The notes: generated from the letters alone by a model not told the origin. DNA of 64,000 nt from Acidobacteriota bacterium (GCA_016213775.1 JACQZR010000129.1:1-64000); one strand, 5' to 3'; positions 8,869-17,933 are shown, numbered from the stretch's first letter. A program made the numbers and translations.

Positions 8869-11566
8869 CGATTCGCGGTGGCGGAGCGAAATCCGGATGC
8901 GGTTGGAGAAATTGCGGCTCCCTCCGGAGGAGGAACTGGAGATTGTCGAGGAGCTGGCGGGACATCTCGAGGACGAGTATCAGAAGGCGGTGGAAAGCGG
9001 CGCCAGTCACGGGCAGGCTACGCAGCAGGCTCTGGAGGAACTCACAGACGCCAGGCTGGAAGAACTGGGAGACGTCAAGAGACCTGCAAGCGGGTGGGTC
9101 TCGAAGGAACTGAAGGCAGGGGCGGGAGGCAACGTGGTGACGGATTTGTGGCAGGATGTGCGGTACGCGCTGCGTACGATGCGGAGGAATCCGGGATTCA
9201 GCGCACTGGCGGCATTGTCGCTGGCGCTGGGAATTGGCGGAAACGCAGCAATGTTCAGCATTGTGAGTGCGGTCCTGCTACAGCCGCTTCCCTACCCTGG
9301 TTCCGAGCGGCTGGTAAGGGCGGCGGACACGGGATCGTATCCGCCAGGGGGCGTCGTGGCTTTGCAGGAGCAGAGCAGGACGATGGAGGTGGCAGGCTAT
9401 CGCGCGGGGACGGACCTGAATCTAACCGGGCAGGGCGAGGCCTGGCGGCTGACCGGCAGTACCGTATCGGCGAACCTGTTCGAGGTGCTGCAGGTGGGGG
9501 CGCAATCCGGCCGGACTTTTCGCAGTGGCGAGGATCAGCAGGGAAAAGACGCGCTGGTGATGCTGAGCGATTCTCTATGGCGGGAGAAGTTCGGCGGCGA
9601 TGTAGGGGTGATCGGGAAGGTGATCAACCTCGGCGGGGTGGACCGCGAAGTGGTGGGGGTGATGCCGCGTCGATTCGCATTCCCTGATACGGAGACCAGG
9701 TTCTGGATCCCGCTGCATCTGGACCCGCGCAATCCTGCTTCCTACTGGGCGGAGGCATTCCTGCCGGTGATGGCGAGGCTGCGCCCTGGCGCGACGCTGG
9801 AACAGGCGCAGAAGGAGATCCAATCCTTGTCACGGGAGATGATCGCGCTGTACCCGTATCCGATGGGGCGCGATTTTAATGCGAAGGCGACGGTGATTCC
9901 ATTGCAGGAATTTCTGGTGGGCAACCTCCGCCTCCAACTACTGGTGTTACAGTGCGCCATCGGGCTGGTGCTGTTGATTGCCTGCGCGAATGTCGCGAAT
10001 CTGCTGCTGGCGCGAGCGTCCTCGAGGCAGAAGGAGATGGCGCTGCGAGTGGCGCTGGGGGCGGCGCGTGGCAGGATTGTGAGGCAACTGCTGACCGAGA
10101 GCATGGTGCTGGCAGGAGCGGGCGGAGTGGTGGGGTTGATTCTGGCCTGGTGGTGCGTGCCGGTGCTGCAACTGATTTTGCCGGCGCAGGCGGCAAGCTG
10201 GAGCGAATTCACGATCGGCTGGCAGGTGCTGCTGTTTACCGGTGGGATGTGCGTGGTGACGGGGTTGTCATTCGGCCTTGCGCCGGCGTGGATGTCGTTC
10301 AGCCGCGATCTTACGGGGTTGATCAAGACGGGCGGTCAGCGGACGTCGGGAACGGCGGGCGGACGGTTCCGCAGCGCGCTGATCGTCGCCGAGGTTGCGG
10401 TGGCGGTGGTTCTCTCCGTGGGCGCGGGATTACTGCTGCGGAGCCTGTGGCTCCTCACGCAGGTGGATCCAGGTTTCCGGCCGGAACACATCCTGACACT
10501 GCGCGTCACGCCAAATCAAACGCTGTGCGGCGAGCGGGCACGTTGCAGCGCGCTGTATGAAGAACTGCTGCGACGGGTGAAGGCACTGCCCGGCAGCGGC
10601 GAGGTGGCGGCGGCGAGCACGATCCCGCTTTCAGAAAAGATTCCGACGGTGCCGGTGGAGGTAGAAGGCTTTCCTCATGTGCCGAGCGAACGAGTGGCGC
10701 CGTTATTCTGGGCAGGAGCTGTGACGCAGGAATACTTCGATTTGATGCGGGTACCGATTGTTATGGGACGTGGGTTTGCGGGCGGTGACAGCGAGGCCGC
10801 GGAGCCTGTGATCGTGGTGAGCGCGGCGACGGCGGCGAAATACTGGCCCGGGCAGAATCCGATTGGGAAGCATGTCCGGGTGGTGTTTGAACAGAAATGG
10901 CGCACCGTGGTGGGTGTGGCGGGAGATGTCCGGCAATTCAACCTGGCGAACCGTGCGCCGAACCAGATTGCGGGGGAGATGTATATGCCATATCGCCAGG
11001 CGGTGGACGGGGAACGGCAGCAGCCGGCGGCGATGACCTTGATCGTGAGAACGGTCGGTGACTCAGGGGGAGTGACGGCGGGTATACGCGGATTGGTGCG
11101 CGATCTGAACCCGAATGTGCCGGTGAGCGAGGTGCGAATGATGGCGGCTGTAGTGAGTGCTTCGACGCGGACATCACGATCGATGGCCTGGCTGCTGGGT
11201 GGCTTTGCCGGAGTGGCGCTACTGCTGGCGGCGGTTGGAGCGTACGGCGTGGTGTCGTGGTCGACGGCGCAGCGCACCTTTGAGATCGGAATGCGGATGG
11301 CGTTGGGTGCGCCGCGGAGCTCGGTGTTCCGGCTGGTGCTGGGACAGAGTCTACGGCTGGTTGCTATGGGGTTGGCGCTTGGCGTGGCGGCATCGCTGGT
11401 GTTGACGCGCGTGCTCGGAGCTTACCTGTACGCGACGGGGACTTGGGACGTGGCGACGTTTGTTTCCGTGAGTTCCGTGCTGGTGGGGGTGGCACTCCTG
11501 GCCGGGTACTTTCCCGCCAGGCGCGCAGCGAGTGTGGATCCGTTGCGGGCACTGCGGGTGGAGTAA
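8861..11566 (+). CDS. ADOP-family (MacB/FtsX-like) ABC transporter permease
   Basis: 901 residues. The cytoplasmic N-terminal prefix (LEKLRLPPEEELEIVEELAG, LEDEYQKAVESGASHGQATQ) is followed by VWQDVRYALRTMRRNPGFSA-like sequence, here DLWQDVRYALRTMRRNPGFS. Two MacB-periplasmic-core plus FtsX repeats follow: GIGGNAAMFSIVSAVLLQPL, and LLIACANVANLLLARASSRQ with KEMALRVALGAARGRIVRQL; the second FtsX core ends EIGMRMALGAPRSSVFRLV. About eight transmembrane helices are expected. No ATPase lies next to it, as is usual for the acidobacterial duplicated orphan permeases. The substrate is unknown; MacB relatives export antibiotics or peptides. Confidence 0.9.
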   Translation: MRDDSRWRSEIRMRLEKLRLPPEEELEIVEELAGHLEDEYQKAVESGASHGQATQQALEELTDARLEELGDVKRPASGWVSKELKAGAGGNVVTDLWQDVRYALRTMRRNPGFSALAALSLALGIGGNAAMFSIVSAVLLQPLPYPGSERLVRAADTGSYPPGGVVALQEQSRTMEVAGYRAGTDLNLTGQGEAWRLTGSTVSANLFEVLQVGAQSGRTFRSGEDQQGKDALVMLSDSLWREKFGGDVGVIGKVINLGGVDREVVGVMPRRFAFPDTETRFWIPLHLDPRNPASYWAEAFLPVMARLRPGATLEQAQKEIQSLSREMIALYPYPMGRDFNAKATVIPLQEFLVGNLRLQLLVLQCAIGLVLLIACANVANLLLARASSRQKEMALRVALGAARGRIVRQLLTESMVLAGAGGVVGLILAWWCVPVLQLILPAQAASWSEFTIGWQVLLFTGGMCVVTGLSFGLAPAWMSFSRDLTGLIKTGGQRTSGTAGGRFRSALIVAEVAVAVVLSVGAGLLLRSLWLLTQVDPGFRPEHILTLRVTPNQTLCGERARCSALYEELLRRVKALPGSGEVAAASTIPLSEKIPTVPVEVEGFPHVPSERVAPLFWAGAVTQEYFDLMRVPIVMGRGFAGGDSEAAEPVIVVSAATAAKYWPGQNPIGKHVRVVFEQKWRTVVGVAGDVRQFNLANRAPNQIAGEMYMPYRQAVDGERQQPAAMTLIVRTVGDSGGVTAGIRGLVRDLNPNVPVSEVRMMAAVVSASTRTSRSMAWLLGGFAGVALLLAAVGAYGVVSWSTAQRTFEIGMRMALGAPRSSVFRLVLGQSLRLVAMGLALGVAASLVLTRVLGAYLYATGTWDVATFVSVSSVLVGVALLAGYFPARRAASVDPLRALRVE

Positions 11567-11587
11567 GCGGGTTTAGTCGTGAGCATG

Positions 11588-11616
11588 TTGACCCGACGTC
11601 AGGCGGGCCATATAAT
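11588..11616 (+). promoter_or_regulatory. Near-consensus sigma-70 promoter
   Basis: TTGACC at 11588-11593 and TATAAT at 11611-11616 are separated by exactly 17 bases, matching the housekeeping consensus in 11 of 12 positions. Initiation would fall near 11623, leaving an untranslated leader of about 95 bases before the cupredoxin gene. This is the best-matching promoter noticed in the window. Confidence 0.7.
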
Positions 11617-11718
11617 GGATGAGCGTTAGATTACGCATTCAACAAGACCTAGACCAAATTGCCGGGCCATGGGGTTCATACGGTTGATGCGGCACCGGCT
11701 GAATAGTTGAGGGCTTTC

Positions 11719-12330
11719 GTGCAGCGCATCAAAATACGGCGCCTGGGGGATCGTGTCGGATTTGCTCCAGACGCACTGGCAGTGGACGCCGGCGCGGCAG
11801 ACGGCGGGAAATTCGTATTTGAGAATGACGATACGAGACAAGCGCATCAGCCCCAACCACAGGATGGGGCAGTCTGGTGTGAGCATCCTATTTCCCCGGG
11901 CGGCTCATCCGATGCCATCAAACTAAAGGGAACCGGTGTTTACCCTTACGCCTGCAAACTCCACCCGGAGGAAGTGGGTGTGGTGCAGGTGCCCGCGGTA
12001 ATCAGAATCAGCACACAACCACCGTCGGGGGCATTCCACCCGGCGCATCAAATGTTGGAGTTGATGAGGAACGCGGGGATCGTGATGTTCCGCAATATGG
12101 ATGGAACGGTGGAGCATTTGCCGGAGCCCGCGGATCCTTCGGAGCGGGCGTGGTTCCAATCGACGGTCCAACCGGGACAGTGCTCTCCGGTGCTGACATT
12201 CACCAGACCGGGGCGGTACGAGTACATGTGCGCCCTCCATCCGAACGAAAAGGGGACCATCCTGGTGGTTTCGAACGAATCTAGTCCAAGCGTGCCCCAG
12301 GCAGGTTCCGGCCGTTCTGATGCAGTGTGA
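11719..12330 (+). CDS. Two-domain cupredoxin-like protein
   Basis: 203 residues from GTG 11719, chosen because GAGGG lies five bases upstream. Two plastocyanin-like domains are visible. Domain 1 (about 25-90) has FVFENDDTRQAH, SPGGSSDAIKL and GVYPYACKLHPEEVG. Domain 2 (about 110-190) has IVMFRNMDGTVEH and GRYEYMCALHPNEKGTI. Each has an early His and a C-x-x-H-P motif, the expected type-1 copper ligands; the Met ligand is not obvious. No signal peptide is seen, which is unusual for a copper protein, so the N-terminus may be truncated or the protein cytoplasmic. Its last 50 bases overlap the opposite gene's 3' end. Confidence 0.65.
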   Translation: MQRIKIRRLGDRVGFAPDALAVDAGAADGGKFVFENDDTRQAHQPQPQDGAVWCEHPISPGGSSDAIKLKGTGVYPYACKLHPEEVGVVQVPAVIRISTQPPSGAFHPAHQMLELMRNAGIVMFRNMDGTVEHLPEPADPSERAWFQSTVQPGQCSPVLTFTRPGRYEYMCALHPNEKGTILVVSNESSPSVPQAGSGRSDAV

Positions 12331-13639
12331 GTTTTGATGCTTTTCCTGACTCGTCAACGTCGAAGGTAATCTGGGCGTCCACGACCTTGAGAAAGAACTT
12401 GCGATCCGACTCGGGGAACACCTGCGTCTTAGGTTGATTCGTGGCCTGGATAAAGAGCTTGTCGCCTTCCCTGGTGACTGCGATGACGAACCCGGGAACG
12501 AGTTGATAGTTGCCGACATACCCATCGAGCAATTTGGAATTAATGGAGACTTCGGTGTGTGTGGCGAGAGGCTTGGCCAGAGGGGCCTTGGGATTGAGGA
12601 TGTGCATCCCGATATCGTCGATACCTCGGGCGGTACTGACGTTGGAGAGCGCAACGACACCAACTCGAGTTTTGGGATTGTAGCCGGCGAACGTACGGAA
12701 GCCGCCGGTGCCGCCGTTGTGCCAGATGACCTCGGTCTCATCGCGGGTGTTAATGTGCCAGCCGAGGCCGAGTTCGAGTGCAGGGGCAGCGGGACGGCGA
12801 GCCGCGACGGTTGCGGCCAATGCGGAGGCCAGTGGCGTTTTGGTGTAGCCGAGGTTGGCGGCAAGGAATTTCAACATGTCATTGGCTGAAGAGCGGAGGG
12901 CTCCAGCGCCGGCGAGCGCGTCGAGCGTCCAGGGGGAGACCGGGCTGAGGGCGGCGTCGTGGCCTGTGGCGAATCGCTTTTCAAGGTCGGGCGGAAGGGT
13001 GGTCCAGGTGCTCGACATCCCGAGGGGTTCGGCGATGCGTTTGCGAATCAGGGATTCGTAGGTGGCGCCGGCGCGAAGGGTCAATAAATGCCCCAGGATG
13101 CCGACACCGAGGTTCGAGTAGAGGTACTTTTCGCCCGGCTTGGCAGCGAGTTCGTGGGAGGCGAGGAATTCGTATAGCTGTTTGGGGCTGTAATCGGCAT
13201 AGGGGTTTTGGGCGTTACTGGGTTTGAAATTGCCGGGCATGCGCGGGAGACCTGCAAACTGCGTGGAGAGGTCGCGTAGAGTGATGACGCCAGCGCCTTT
13301 TTCGGGCAGCTTCACGGTAACGGGGAGAAACTTGGAGACGGTGTCATCCAAAGAGACTTCCTTACGTTCGACCATGTCTGCGAGGACGATGGCCGTAAAC
13401 ACTTTGGTGATGGATCCGATTTCGAAAATAGTGTCGCCATCTACGGATGCGCCCTTGGCAGAGGTTCGGCCATGCGCGACGATTCGCTTGCCATTGGCGT
13501 CAATGACCCCGATGGCGATGCCGACACCTTCTTTGCGCTCGTCGATGCGCTCGGCGATGATCTTGCGGATCTCGGCGTCGGGTAGCGCTTGCGCATGGAG
13601 GAACCGGATGGCGAAGAAAACGAGAGTGAGGAGACGCAT
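12281..13639 (-). CDS. Secreted serine hydrolase, beta-lactamase class C / DD-peptidase type
   Basis: 452 residues with a signal peptide (MRLLTLVFFAIRFLHAQ). The S-x-x-K motif is in FEIGSITKVFTAIVLADMVE, Tyr-x-Asn in LYSNLGVGILGHLL, and the third box is HNGGTGGFRTFAGYNP. These define the serine beta-lactamase-like / penicillin-binding fold, where relatives include esterases, D-aminopeptidases and AmpC-like enzymes. The C-terminal 100 residues (LLDGYVGNYQLVPGF, GDKLFIQATNQPKT) form the lipocalin-like domain common in these periplasmic hydrolases. The substrate cannot be told from sequence. It is divergent from lutA. Confidence 0.85.
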   Translation of the reverse strand: MRLLTLVFFAIRFLHAQALPDAEIRKIIAERIDERKEGVGIAIGVIDANGKRIVAHGRTSAKGASVDGDTIFEIGSITKVFTAIVLADMVERKEVSLDDTVSKFLPVTVKLPEKGAGVITLRDLSTQFAGLPRMPGNFKPSNAQNPYADYSPKQLYEFLASHELAAKPGEKYLYSNLGVGILGHLLTLRAGATYESLIRKRIAEPLGMSSTWTTLPPDLEKRFATGHDAALSPVSPWTLDALAGAGALRSSANDMLKFLAANLGYTKTPLASALAATVAARRPAAPALELGLGWHINTRDETEVIWHNGGTGGFRTFAGYNPKTRVGVVALSNVSTARGIDDIGMHILNPKAPLAKPLATHTEVSINSKLLDGYVGNYQLVPGFVIAVTREGDKLFIQATNQPKTQVFPESDRKFFLKVVDAQITFDVDESGKASKLTLHQNGRNLPGARLD

Positions 13640-13708
13640 GGCTCTTTCGAGGATATCCCAGTGAAGAGAACGCTCGTATCAACGGCTTGTTACAATTCAA
13701 GGTTCAAG

Positions 13709-14437
13709 ATGCCAGGGCGCGTTTCCTTATTCGTCACCTGTGTCGTGGACCAGGTATTTCCGCGGGCCGGGATGGCCATGGCGGAAGTGATCGGAGGGTT
13801 GGGGTACGAGGTTGAGTTCCGCGAGGCACAGACATGCTGCGGTCAACCGGCGTTCAACAGCGGCTATCACAAAGAGGCCGCGGAGGTGGCTGAACACTTC
13901 ATCCGAACCTTTCGCGATGCGACGGATTATATCGTGGTGCCGTCAGGATCGTGCACGTCGATGATCACGCATCATTTCCGCGATCTGTTTCCGCCGGGGT
14001 CGTCGTTGCGTGAAGAGACCGAGTATCTGGCACCGCGAGTTTTTGAGTTCACGCAGTTTCTGACGCAGGTGGCGAAGGTGGAGGATGTCGGCGCGCGGTG
14101 GGACGGCGTTGTGACCTATCACGACAGTTGCCACGCGCTGCGAGAGTTGAAGATCAAAGACGCGCCGCGGCTGCTGTTGCGAAATGTGAAGGGATTGGAA
14201 CTGCGCGAGATGGGCGCGGCGGAGGAGTGCTGCGGGTTTGGTGGGACGTTCTCGATCAAATTCCCGGAAGTGTCGGGCGGGATGGCGCGGACGAAGATCG
14301 AGTCCATTCTGGCGACGGGAGCATCGACGGTGGTGTCCATCGATTCCAGTTGTCTGATGCAGTTGCAGGGGGCGATTGACCGGGTGAAGGCGCCCCTGAG
14401 AACAGTTCATTTGGCCGAGATTCTCGCTTCGCGGTGA
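13709..14437 (+). CDS. lutA: Lactate utilization protein A, Fe-S oxidoreductase
   Basis: 242 residues from ATG 13709 (MPGRVSLFVTCVVDQVFP). It contains the duplicated CCG domain: AQTCCGQPAFNSGYHKEA and GAAEECCGFGGTFSIKFPE, with cysteines at FVTC and YHDSCHAL that hold the iron-sulfur cofactor. LutA works with LutB and LutC in cytoplasmic L-lactate oxidation to pyruvate. The length is normal for LutA (about 240). A TACAAT minus-10-like element lies at 13691-13696. Translation is coupled to lutB through a GTGA overlap. No lactate permease gene is adjacent. Confidence 0.93.
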   Translation: MPGRVSLFVTCVVDQVFPRAGMAMAEVIGGLGYEVEFREAQTCCGQPAFNSGYHKEAAEVAEHFIRTFRDATDYIVVPSGSCTSMITHHFRDLFPPGSSLREETEYLAPRVFEFTQFLTQVAKVEDVGARWDGVVTYHDSCHALRELKIKDAPRLLLRNVKGLELREMGAAEECCGFGGTFSIKFPEVSGGMARTKIESILATGASTVVSIDSSCLMQLQGAIDRVKAPLRTVHLAEILASR

Positions 14438-15855
14438 ACACCATGCTGATCAAAATTGAACAGGAACAAAGTATCCGGAAGACGGTGGCCGATCCGAAGA
14501 TCCAGAAGGCTGTGTACTCCGCCACGGCGCGGCTGAAAGAGAAGCGGAGCGAAGTGGTTTCGCCGGAAGCGCTGCCGGAATATCAGGAGTTGCGCGAACA
14601 GGCGCATCGCATCAAGCGCCATGCGATGGAGAACCTGGATTATTACCTGGAGCAGTTTGAGAAGAACCTGACGGCGCATGGCGGGAAGCTGATTTATGCC
14701 CGCGATGGGAATGAGGTGGCCGATTTTATTCTGAACCTCGCCAAGGAGCGCGGGGTCAACATGCTGGTGAAGTCGAAGTCGATGACCACCGAGGAGATTC
14801 ATCTCAACGAGCGGCTGGAACACCACAAGCTGGAAACGGTGGAGACGGACCTGGGCGAGTACATCATCCAGCTTGCGGGGGACCGGCCGTATCACATCGT
14901 CGCGCCGGCGGTTCACATGACGCGGCAGGATGTCGGCGAGGTGCTGACGAGAACCCTGCACGTGGAGCGATCGGATGTGCCCGAAGAGCAGGCCAAAATT
15001 GCGCGAGTGACGCTGCGGGAGAAGTTTCTGGCGGCGGGGATCGGCATCAGCGGCGCGAATTTTCTGGTGGCGGATTCTGGCGCGGTGACGATTGTGGAGA
15101 ACGAGGGCAATGCGCGGCTTTGCACGACTGCCCCGAAGATTCACATTGCGGTAGCCGGGATGGAGAAGATCATTCCACGGGCGCAGGATCTGGCGGTGTT
15201 TTTGAAACTGCTGGGGCGCAGTGGGACTGGGCAGTTGTTGACAGTGTACACGTCGTTCCTGTCGGGGCCGCGGAGGGCTGGTGAGGTTGACGGGCCGGAG
15301 GAGTTCTACGTTGTTCTGATGGACAACGGGCGGACCAAGTTATTGGCGGACGCGGAGAAGCGGGAGTCGCTGTTCTGCATCCGGTGCGGGGCGTGTTTGA
15401 ATGCATGTCCGGTGTACCGCAAGATCGGCGGACATAATTATCCGGGGGCGTATTCGGGGCCGATTGGGGCGATCATCACGCCGCAGTATGCGGGAGTGGC
15501 GAAAGATCCGTGGCTGCCGTTTGCATCAAGCCTGTGCGGGGCGTGCGCGGAAGTGTGTCCGGTGAAGATCGACATACCGAAGATTCTGCTGTCGCTGCGA
15601 CGCGAAGTTGCGGAGGACAATGCCGGTGAGGCGGGGAGTCCGATGGAGCGGACCGCGTTTCGCATGTTTGCGTGGGTGATGCGGCGTCCAAAGCTGTATG
15701 CGCTGGGGGCGCGAATTGCGGGGAAGTTCGCGGGGCTGCCGGGGTTGACGAGTTTTGGTCCGGCTGCGAAGTGGGGCAGTACGCGGGAAGTGCCTAGGCC
15801 CGCGGCGAAGAGCTTTCGCGATCAATGGCGGGACAGAAGGAAGGGCGCGCGATGA
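14434..15855 (+). CDS. lutB: Lactate utilization protein B, ferredoxin-type Fe-S protein
   Basis: 473 residues. The GTG at 14434 overlaps the lutA stop as GTGA; ATG 14443 is an alternative. The N-terminal LUD domain covers about 60-300 (MLVKSKSMTTEEIHLNERLE, GISGANFLVADSGAVTIVEN). Two 4Fe-4S clusters follow: CIRCGACLNACPVYRKIGG and LCGACAEVCPVKIDIPK. A C-terminal helical domain completes the roughly 470-residue LutB architecture. It forms the electron-carrying subunit of the L-lactate-oxidising LutABC complex. Confidence 0.93.
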   Translation: MNTMLIKIEQEQSIRKTVADPKIQKAVYSATARLKEKRSEVVSPEALPEYQELREQAHRIKRHAMENLDYYLEQFEKNLTAHGGKLIYARDGNEVADFILNLAKERGVNMLVKSKSMTTEEIHLNERLEHHKLETVETDLGEYIIQLAGDRPYHIVAPAVHMTRQDVGEVLTRTLHVERSDVPEEQAKIARVTLREKFLAAGIGISGANFLVADSGAVTIVENEGNARLCTTAPKIHIAVAGMEKIIPRAQDLAVFLKLLGRSGTGQLLTVYTSFLSGPRRAGEVDGPEEFYVVLMDNGRTKLLADAEKRESLFCIRCGACLNACPVYRKIGGHNYPGAYSGPIGAIITPQYAGVAKDPWLPFASSLCGACAEVCPVKIDIPKILLSLRREVAEDNAGEAGSPMERTAFRMFAWVMRRPKLYALGARIAGKFAGLPGLTSFGPAAKWGSTREVPRPAAKSFRDQWRDRRKGAR

Positions 15856-16493
15856 CGGCTCGTGAGGAAGTGCTCGATGGTGTAAGGAAGGCGTTGGGGA
15901 GGAGCGCGGGACAGGCTCCGGCGGCGGCTCCGGAGGCGCGGATCGTGATTCCGGAGATTGATGTGGAGCGCCGGTTCACGATGTTTTCCGAACGGCTGGA
16001 GTTGGTGGGTGGCAAGACATACCGCGCTGCTGATTTGGATGCAGCGCGAGCGATTACTGTCGAAATCATGGGAGGGGAGACGGGGGTTGCGTCCAATGCG
16101 CCGCTGCTGGCGCAAGCGGGAATTACGGGGTTGCCGGGGGTCGCGACAGGATTCATGGATGAGGCTGCGCTGCGGGCAGCGTGCGCGGTGACACCGTTCG
16201 GGATCACAACGGCGGATTATGCGTTGGCTGAGACGGGGTCGCTGGTAACCCGGTCGGCGACGGAGGCGAGGTTGATTTCGCTGTTGCCGCCGGTTCACAT
16301 TGCGCTGCTGCCGATTTCGCGGCTGTTGACGGGACTGGACGAGTTGTACACAAGAATTCCGCTACCGTCGGAAGAGACGGCGTCGATGGTTTTCATCACC
16401 GGCCCATCGAGGAGCGCGGATATTGAAATGATTCTTGTACGCGGCGTGCACGGCCCGCGCGTCATTCACGTTATTGTGGTGAATAACATATGA
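15852..16493 (+). CDS. lutC: Lactate utilization protein C
   Basis: 213 residues from ATG 15852, overlapping the lutB stop in an ATGA. It is an LUD-domain protein: VASNAPLLAQAGITGLPG, GITTADYALAETGSLVTRSA and the C-terminal TGPSRSADIEMILVRGVHGP motif are diagnostic of LutC/YkgG. It is the third component of cytoplasmic lactate oxidation. Its own stop overlaps the next start, which extends the operon. Confidence 0.92.
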   Translation: MTAREEVLDGVRKALGRSAGQAPAAAPEARIVIPEIDVERRFTMFSERLELVGGKTYRAADLDAARAITVEIMGGETGVASNAPLLAQAGITGLPGVATGFMDEAALRAACAVTPFGITTADYALAETGSLVTRSATEARLISLLPPVHIALLPISRLLTGLDELYTRIPLPSEETASMVFITGPSRSADIEMILVRGVHGPRVIHVIVVNNI

Positions 16494-17086
16494 AGAGATT
16501 TGTGATTGGACTTTCCTTTTTTCTGCTCCCGGGATTGATGATGGGGCAGAGTTTTGAGATTTGGGGGGTGGGAGGCGCCACACGGCTGCGGAACCCCTCG
16601 TTAGGGACGCTTCCGGATGGCGCCGGCGGGACGCTGAGATACAGCCTGGCGGACGGATGGAAGATGGGGTTTCGGACGGCCGTGAACTCGTGGCGGTTCT
16701 TTGGGTATGAGTTCGGGTATGGGTACAACCGGACAAAGCTCAGAGAAGAATCGAGCGGAACGGAATCAGGGATGGCGATTCACCAGGGGACGTTCAACAT
16801 GCTGGCGTATGCAACGCCGGAGGGTGCGCGGGCGCGACCGTTTGGGACCGCGGGTGTACACTTCAGCAATTATGTTCCGCCGGGATCGAGCGCGACTTCG
16901 GGGGGTGGCAATACGAAGTTCGGGTTCAATTATGGGGGCGGGGTGAAGGTGCGGCTGAACGACAAGTTTGGGCTGCGGTTTGATGTGCGGAATTATCAGA
17001 ACGGGAAGCCGTTTTCGTTTCTCGAGAACCGGAGCGGGTTGATTGGGTTGATGGAGGTATCGGTGGGTTTTGGGCTGGTGATTTAG
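16490..17086 (+). CDS. Small outer-membrane beta-barrel-like protein
   Basis: 198 residues with a signal peptide (MKRFVIGLSFFLLPGLMMGQ). The mature protein is Gly/aromatic-rich with alternating strands (WKMGFRTAVNSWRFFGYEF, GFNYGGGVKVRLNDKFGLRF) and ends in GLMEVSVGFGLVI, like an OmpA/OmpX-type barrel of eight strands. The start overlaps the lutC stop in an ATGA, so it belongs to the lut transcript. The combination suggests a surface channel or sensor made with the lactate enzymes, but no specific family is recognised. Confidence 0.7.
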   Translation: MKRFVIGLSFFLLPGLMMGQSFEIWGVGGATRLRNPSLGTLPDGAGGTLRYSLADGWKMGFRTAVNSWRFFGYEFGYGYNRTKLREESSGTESGMAIHQGTFNMLAYATPEGARARPFGTAGVHFSNYVPPGSSATSGGGNTKFGFNYGGGVKVRLNDKFGLRFDVRNYQNGKPFSFLENRSGLIGLMEVSVGFGLVI

Positions 17087-17101
17087 AATCGAAGTAGGGA
17101 G

Positions 17102-17371
17102 ATGCCAAGAGACACAACAGCAGTTGCTATTCCATCCGAGGTGGTCGCCGAGATCGACAAGATCGTAGGCGAGCCGCGGCGTAGTGCGTTTCTTGTCGAA
17201 CTAGCCACCCGCGAGATCAAGCGGCAAAGGCTCCTGAAAGTGTTCGAGAATCCCGAGCCGATCTGGAAAGACGAGGACCATCCGGAGTTCGAAGGAGATT
17301 CGGATGCATGGATCCGTCGTATGCGTGAGGAGTCTGAGGCGCGGCTTCGGCGATCCGGCATACTCGATTGA
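17102..17371 (+). CDS. vapB: VapB-like antitoxin
   Basis: 89 residues starting MPRDTTAVAIPSEVVAEIDK, a ribbon-helix-helix strand and first helix, followed by RRSAFLVELATREIKRQRLL as the second helix. The C-terminal half (PIWKDEDHPEFEGDSDAWIR) is the acidic toxin-wrapping tail. It neutralises the PIN toxin encoded three bases downstream and probably represses the operon. Confidence 0.8.
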   Translation: MPRDTTAVAIPSEVVAEIDKIVGEPRRSAFLVELATREIKRQRLLKVFENPEPIWKDEDHPEFEGDSDAWIRRMREESEARLRRSGILD

Positions 17372-17374
17372 CCG

Positions 17375-17770
17375 ATGCCAGCCGCCTACTTGATTGACAC
17401 GAACATCCTGATTCAGGCGGTCCGGCGCAAGAAGCACCGATGGGAGTTGCTCAATCGACTCGTGGAATCGGGTGGCTCCTTGGAGTGCTCCGTCATGAGC
17501 ATCGGTGAGGTCTACTCTGGAATGCGGCGGCATGAGAAGGAGCGCACCGAGGAACTCCTGGCGGGCCTCGTACTTCACGAAGTTACTGAGGAGATTGCAC
17601 GGTACGCAGGCTTGCTCAAGAACGAATGGGCCTCGCGAGGGGTCACGCTTACACTGGCAGACATGATCATTGCCGCAACAGCCATCGCCAATCGACTTAC
17701 GCTGGTAACTGAGAACAGGAAAGACTTCCCGATGCACGAAGTCCAGCTCTTCGATCTACCTTCCGAATAG
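17375..17770 (+). CDS. vapC: PIN-domain ribonuclease toxin (VapC)
   Basis: 131 residues. The PIN active-site acidic residues are all visible: the DTN motif in YLIDTNILIQAV, Glu in SVMSIGEVYSGM, and the late acidic pair in LTLADMIIAATAIANRLTLV and TENRKDF. Length and order match functional VapC toxins, which cut tRNA or other RNA. It is paired with vapB at a three-base gap. Unlike most other toxin modules in this window, both partners look intact. Confidence 0.88.
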   Translation: MPAAYLIDTNILIQAVRRKKHRWELLNRLVESGGSLECSVMSIGEVYSGMRRHEKERTEELLAGLVLHEVTEEIARYAGLLKNEWASRGVTLTLADMIIAATAIANRLTLVTENRKDFPMHEVQLFDLPSE

Positions 17771-17933
17771 TGACAAAAATGGTGCGCGACAAAAGTGGGG
17801 AATTGCTCTTTGAAGCGGCTGGCGAAGGACTTGAATTGGTTGAACCTGAACGGCTACGACCATTCCACGGGAATGCTGGATAAAAATCCGGCGCGGGTTC
17901 GTCTTTCGTAGGTCCCTCGTTCACGATCAGGGA

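Noticed and set aside
8880-11500. Search for an ABC ATPase next to the ADOP permease.
   Set aside because: No Walker motifs occur within several genes. ADOP permeases commonly lack an adjacent ATPase, so this is not an anomaly.
17779-17883. A 34-codon frame starting MVRDKSGELLFEAAGEGLEL after vapC.
   Set aside because: It has no Shine-Dalgarno and no known family. It could be a gene tail, but nothing decides it, so it is left unannotated. The remaining bases to 17933 show nothing.
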